A DNA stretch of 17,465 nt from Chloroflexota bacterium (GTDB lineage Bacteria; Chloroflexota; Anaerolineae; CG2-30-64-16), in the NCBI GenBank assembly GCA_029555885.1, contig JAKPQT010000430.1:1-17465 (forward strand), given 5' to 3'. Positions 14,054 through 17,465 of the stretch are shown here, in pieces. How positions within the stretch are numbered: position 1 is the stretch's first letter; each line of letters starts with the position of its first letter. The notes beneath the pieces are model-generated. The model worked only from the letters and a program-made list of their open reading frames with translations. It had not been told where the DNA came from and ran no database searches. The translations under genes were made by a program, and so were the position numbers.

Positions 14054-17000
14054 ATGACCATGCGCAGATGCATTCCTCTCCTGCTCGTACTGACATGGCT
14101 CCTCACGCTCTGGCTGCCGCCGGTGGGATCGCTGCAGGCTGCTCCGCCGGGCGCAGGGCAGGCCCAGACGCGGCCTACGGACCCGCCACCGCCCATCCCG
14201 ACCGTCACGCCGACGCCTGCTCCGCCCGTGGAGCCCAGGACCGTGCTCGACCGCATGAGCGTAGCCGACAAGGTGGGCCAGCTTTTCCTGATTTCCTTCG
14301 AGGGTGCCAGTGCGCCCCCTGATTCGGATGTCGCGGTATTAGTGCGCGATTACCGCGTCGGCGGTGTGGTGCTGCTGCCGGAGAACGGCAATTTCCGCAA
14401 TACGCCGGTGGCTTTGGCCGCACCCGCCGCAGTGCCGGTCGATGCCGAGACGGCCACGACTGAGCCGGGCGAGCGGACGACCCCAGAGCAAATCGCTGCA
14501 CTCGCCAACGAACTGCAGGCGCTTGCCATCAGCCCGCCGCTGGCGATTCCGCTCACATCAACCATCACCAGCACCGCAGCCCTGACGGCTACCGGTGAGG
14601 TCACTGCGACGCTGCCCCTGACTGCGACGCTGCCGGTAACCGCAACGGTACCCGCTGAACCGGGAACGGAAGGCGCGGCCTCACCCGTGCCGGTGTTCGC
14701 GGAGGATGCCGGTATCCCGATTCCGCTGTTCATTGCGCTGGATTGGCTCGGCGACGACGGCTCATTCTTCGGCGGCGCAGGAGGGTTCACCCCGCTTCCC
14801 AGCGCGATGGCGATTGCGGCAACCTGGTCCACGCAGATGGCCGAGCAGGTGGGCCGGGTGGTCGGGCACGAGCTATCGGTCACCGGCGTCAACATGCTCC
14901 TGGGGCCGACGCTCGATGTGCTGGATGTGCCGCGGCCTGGCGGCAAGGGCGACCTGGATACCCGGACCTTCGGCGGCGATCCGTTCTGGGTTGGCCAGAT
15001 GGGCAAGGCATTTATACGCGGCGTCCAATCCGGCAGCGGCAGCCAGGTACTCACTGTTGCCGAGCATTTTCCGGGGCAGGGCGGCAGCGACCGCCGGCCC
15101 GAAGAGGAAGTCGCCACCATCCAGAAGTCACTGGAGCAATTGCGCCAGATCGAGCTGGCGCCCTTCGCCGCGGTGACCGCGGGCGACGACCTGCAGACGC
15201 CGGGCATCACCCCGGCCCTGATGACCGCGCATATCCGCTACCGCGGGTTCCAGGGCAATATCCGCGAACTCACACCCCCCATCAGCCTCGCGCCTCAGTT
15301 ACAGGACCTGATGGAACTGCCGGAGTTCGCGCCCTGGCGGGCCGCGGGCGGCGTGCTGGTCAGCGATGCGCTGGGCGTGCCGGCCCTGCGCCGCTACTAC
15401 GACCCGACTCTGACCAACTTCCCCCACCGCCAGGTCGCGCAGCACGCGTTCCTGGCCGGGAATGACCTGCTGTACCTGGGCCGCTTTGCGCTGACCGATG
15501 AATGGAGCGACCAGTTCACCGCCATCAAAGAGACGATCCTCTTCTTCCAGGAGAAGTACCAGACGGATGCCGGGTTCCGTGCGCGCGTCGATGCCTCGGT
15601 GGAGCGCATCATCCGGCTGAAGCTGGATCTGTATGCCGGTCGCTGGCAGCCGGGCAGTGACGCGCCCCTCGATCTGGCGCGCGAGGTCAGTGCAGTCGGC
15701 CAGCAGGTCGGTCAGAACGTCAACGTCACCCAGGCCGTGGCCCGCGCAGGCGTCACGCTCATCTACCCCGGCCGCGATGAGCTGGCCGACCGGATGCCGA
15801 GCGCACCGCTGGCCCACGAGAAGATCCTCGTCTTCACAGATACGCGGACCGTGCGCGAGTGCGCAGAGTGCGATGCCCGGCCTCTGATCGATGAGCTGGC
15901 AATCGAGGAAATCATTATGCGGCTGTACGGGCCAGGCGCCACCCGCCAGGTGCGCCCGGAGCAGGTGCGCAGCCTCAGCTTTGCAGACCTCAACGGACTG
16001 CTGACCGGCACAGGGCAGGCGAACGAGGAAGTGGAGCAGGCCATTGCCGAAGCCCAATGGATCGTGTTCGCGCAACTGGACTACAATCCAGGGGATTACC
16101 CGGACTCCACGGCGCTTCGCACCTTCCTGGCTCGCCGCTCCGACAGTCTGCGCGACAAGCGGCTCGTCGTGCTGGCGTTCAGTGCGCCCTACTACCTGGA
16201 TACGACCGAAATCAGCAAGCTGACCGCGTATTTTGGCGTGTACAGCCATACCAGGCCGTTCCTGGAGGCCGCAGTCCGCGCGCTGTTCCGCGAGTTTACG
16301 CCGACAGGCTCGCCGCCCGTCACCGTGGCGGGCATCAACTACGAACTGATTCGCCAGCTTGAGCCCGCGCCGGGCCAGATTATCTCCCTGGCCCCGGTCG
16401 GCTCAGGGGATGTTATCAGCGGCAGCATCCAGGTCGGCAGCCAGATCGAGCTGGAGACGGGCGTGATTCTGGACCGCAAGGGGAATCCCGTGCCCGACGG
16501 CACGCCGGTCGAGTTTCATTTGCAGTATCCGACCGAGTCGCTCTCCCTGGCCCCGAAGGGCGAGACCACTGTGGGGGGCCGCGCGCGCACCGTCGTCCCG
16601 CTGGACCGGCCCGGCGAGCTGTGGATTACCGTGCAGGCCGGCGACGCGCGCGACTCGACGCGCATCGTGCTCAAAGTAGGCGGCGATGCGCCGGGCAGCA
16701 TTGCGACTGTCGTTCCTACGGCGACGCCGCAGCCGACCGCGACCGCAACGCCGACGCCCGTGCCCTCGCCGACGGCCAGCCTGACGCCGGAGCCCAGCCC
16801 GACCCCCTCCGCCGCATCATCCGCTGGCTCTAACCAGTCGCGCGTCGGCCTGCCGGCGTTCCTGTATGCGCTGATCGGCACGTTGCTGGCCGGTGGGCTG
16901 GCGTTCCTGATCATGCGCCGCGGCATTGAGAACAGCAATACGCCGTATGCCCATCTCATTGAGGCGCTAGTCGCGGCCCTGTGGGCGGGCGCGGCCGCAT

Positions 17001-17149
17001 GGATCGCGTACCTGCTGTATGCGGTGGGCTGGCTGCCCGGCTCGACGGAGTGGCAGTCGAAGGGTTATGCGTGGGCTGCGGGTGCGGTCACGTTCGTGGG
17101 CGGCGTGCTGTCGCTCCTATGGACCACGCGCCGGCAGGTGAAGGGGTAA
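14054..17149 (+). CDS. Exported GH3 (NagZ-like) protein with Ig-like region and C-terminal membrane helices
   Basis: The protein has 1031 residues from ATG 14054; ATG 14060 and TTG 14042 are alternatives, and no start has a strong ribosome binding site. A Sec signal peptide (MRRCIPLLLVLTWLLTLWLP) has likely cleavage near residue 29, followed by a Pro/Thr linker. The GH3 N-terminal domain spans about 62-530: KVGQLFLISFEG (73-84), GGVVLLPENG (103-112), IPLFIALDW (223-231), LGPTLDV (283-289), HFPGQGGSD (338-346) and the nucleophile segment VSDALGV with Asp438. A Thr/Ala/Val-rich insertion (about 168-208) interrupts the barrel. The NagZ acid/base loop (KHFPGHG then DSH) is changed to EHFPGQG then RRPE, so NagZ activity is doubtful. 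Residues 560-765 resemble the GH3 C-terminal domain, 780-877 an Ig-like (Big-type) domain, then a Pro/Thr linker (885-920) and three membrane helices (about 933-953, 968-990 and 1004-1023). It acts outside the cell, anchored by its C-terminus. It converges on the kinase gene. Confidence 0.83.
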   Translation: MTMRRCIPLLLVLTWLLTLWLPPVGSLQAAPPGAGQAQTRPTDPPPPIPTVTPTPAPPVEPRTVLDRMSVADKVGQLFLISFEGASAPPDSDVAVLVRDYRVGGVVLLPENGNFRNTPVALAAPAAVPVDAETATTEPGERTTPEQIAALANELQALAISPPLAIPLTSTITSTAALTATGEVTATLPLTATLPVTATVPAEPGTEGAASPVPVFAEDAGIPIPLFIALDWLGDDGSFFGGAGGFTPLPSAMAIAATWSTQMAEQVGRVVGHELSVTGVNMLLGPTLDVLDVPRPGGKGDLDTRTFGGDPFWVGQMGKAFIRGVQSGSGSQVLTVAEHFPGQGGSDRRPEEEVATIQKSLEQLRQIELAPFAAVTAGDDLQTPGITPALMTAHIRYRGFQGNIRELTPPISLAPQLQDLMELPEFAPWRAAGGVLVSDALGVPALRRYYDPTLTNFPHRQVAQHAFLAGNDLLYLGRFALTDEWSDQFTAIKETILFFQEKYQTDAGFRARVDASVERIIRLKLDLYAGRWQPGSDAPLDLAREVSAVGQQVGQNVNVTQAVARAGVTLIYPGRDELADRMPSAPLAHEKILVFTDTRTVRECAECDARPLIDELAIEEIIMRLYGPGATRQVRPEQVRSLSFADLNGLLTGTGQANEEVEQAIAEAQWIVFAQLDYNPGDYPDSTALRTFLARRSDSLRDKRLVVLAFSAPYYLDTTEISKLTAYFGVYSHTRPFLEAAVRALFREFTPTGSPPVTVAGINYELIRQLEPAPGQIISLAPVGSGDVISGSIQVGSQIELETGVILDRKGNPVPDGTPVEFHLQYPTESLSLAPKGETTVGGRARTVVPLDRPGELWITVQAGDARDSTRIVLKVGGDAPGSIATVVPTATPQPTATATPTPVPSPTASLTPEPSPTPSAASSAGSNQSRVGLPAFLYALIGTLLAGGLAFLIMRRGIENSNTPYAHLIEALVAALWAGAAAWIAYLLYAVGWLPGSTEWQSKGYAWAAGAVTFVGGVLSLLWTTRRQVKG

Positions 17150-17155
17150 GGCGAA

Positions 17156-17465
17156 CTACGGCAGCGGCGGCGACAGCAGCGTGACCAGCAGGGCGGTCAT
17201 CGTCAGGAATAGCACGACGACCACGAGCGCGCCGTGGGAGTTGACCATCTCGCGCCAGATGCCGCGGGGCGTCCACGCCTCCGGCACCGCGACATCGGCG
17301 GGCGGCGGCGCATCTTCCGCGAAGAGCATCTCGCGCAGGGCCGCGGTGGATGGCGGGCGCTCGTCGGGATGCTGGGCGATGGCGGCCAGGATAGCCTTCT
17401 CGGTGCGCACGGAGATGTGTGGGTTGATGTCGCGCGGGGGCGTCAGGCTGCCGGGCCTGAGGAAG
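17156..17465 (-). CDS. Ser/Thr protein kinase, C-terminal end with transmembrane anchor (cut by window edge)
   Basis: The minus-strand frame enters from the right edge and stops at TAG (17156-17158). The first visible residues (FLRPGSLTPPRDINPHIS, then KAILAAIAQHPDERPPSTAA and LREMLF) match the last part of Hanks-type bacterial kinases: the PPR..NP.IS stretch and the P(D/E)RP segment with the conserved Arg of subdomain XI. The catalytic loop lies outside the window. After a short acidic linker there is a hydrophobic segment (GALVVVVLFLTMTALLVTLL) ending a few residues before the C-terminus. The kinase domain should therefore be cytoplasmic, with a C-terminal membrane anchor and almost no external sensor domain. 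The gene is convergent with the GH3 gene, with 6 bases between the stops. Confidence 0.8.
   Translation of the reverse strand, partial: FLRPGSLTPPRDINPHISVRTEKAILAAIAQHPDERPPSTAALREMLFAEDAPPPADVAVPEAWTPRGIWREMVNSHGALVVVVLFLTMTALLVTLLSPPLP

Overview
The window looks like a piece of a GC-rich chromosome from the Chloroflexota (Anaerolineae/Caldilineae-like). This placement is inferred from protein style, not from a marker gene. The clues are exported proteins with Pro/Thr linkers of the PTATPTPTP kind, a BTAD/SARP-type regulator, a Ser/Thr kinase tail with a transmembrane anchor, a membrane-anchored GH3-like protein, and several families of intergenic inverted repeats. No rRNA, tRNA, CRISPR array, transposase or phage gene was seen.

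Layout, left to right. (1) The 5' end of a BTAD-type transcriptional regulator (minus strand, cut by the left edge) is divergent from (2) a three-gene plus-strand group. That group is a lipoprotein with three tandem SnoaL/NTF2-like units fused to an SGNH hydrolase, then two paralogous parallel beta-helix proteins, of which only the second has a signal peptide. (3) A possible 47-residue hydrophobic peptide follows. (4) Next are glcF and glcD, the iron-sulfur and FAD subunits of a glycolate/D-2-hydroxyacid oxidase, separated by a palindromic repeat cluster that also encodes the GlcF C-terminus. (5) A convergent short-chain dehydrogenase (minus) lies across a heptanucleotide tandem repeat/hairpin. 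(6) Divergent from it is a 74-residue protein with eight cysteines in four CxxC pairs, followed by a 785-residue membrane-anchored alpha/beta hydrolase with a C-terminal beta-sandwich region. A 12-bp inverted repeat overlaps the hydrolase ribosome binding site. (7) A gene-free stretch of about 390 bases holds a 19-bp inverted repeat and a good sigma70-type promoter for (8) a 1031-residue exported GH3 (NagZ-like) protein with an Ig-like region and three C-terminal membrane helices. (9) The C-terminal end of a Ser/Thr protein kinase (minus) is cut by the right edge.

How the genes may work together. The regulator and the SGNH/beta-helix group form a plausible unit: a divergent regulator and an exported lipoprotein hydrolase with carbohydrate-type beta-helix proteins, which suggests extracellular glycan or ester processing. 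This is inference. glcF-glcD look like a two-gene operon for oxidation of a 2-hydroxyacid, with electrons passed to the membrane. The alpha/beta hydrolase, SDR and GH3 protein look like independent transcription units.

The most unusual items are the triple SnoaL-SGNH fusion with a conserved C-x10-C pair in every unit, the start-site inverted repeat upstream of the membrane hydrolase, the repeat cluster at the glcF/glcD junction, and the GH3 protein whose NagZ-type acid/base loop has been replaced and whose barrel carries a Thr/Ala/Val-rich insertion.
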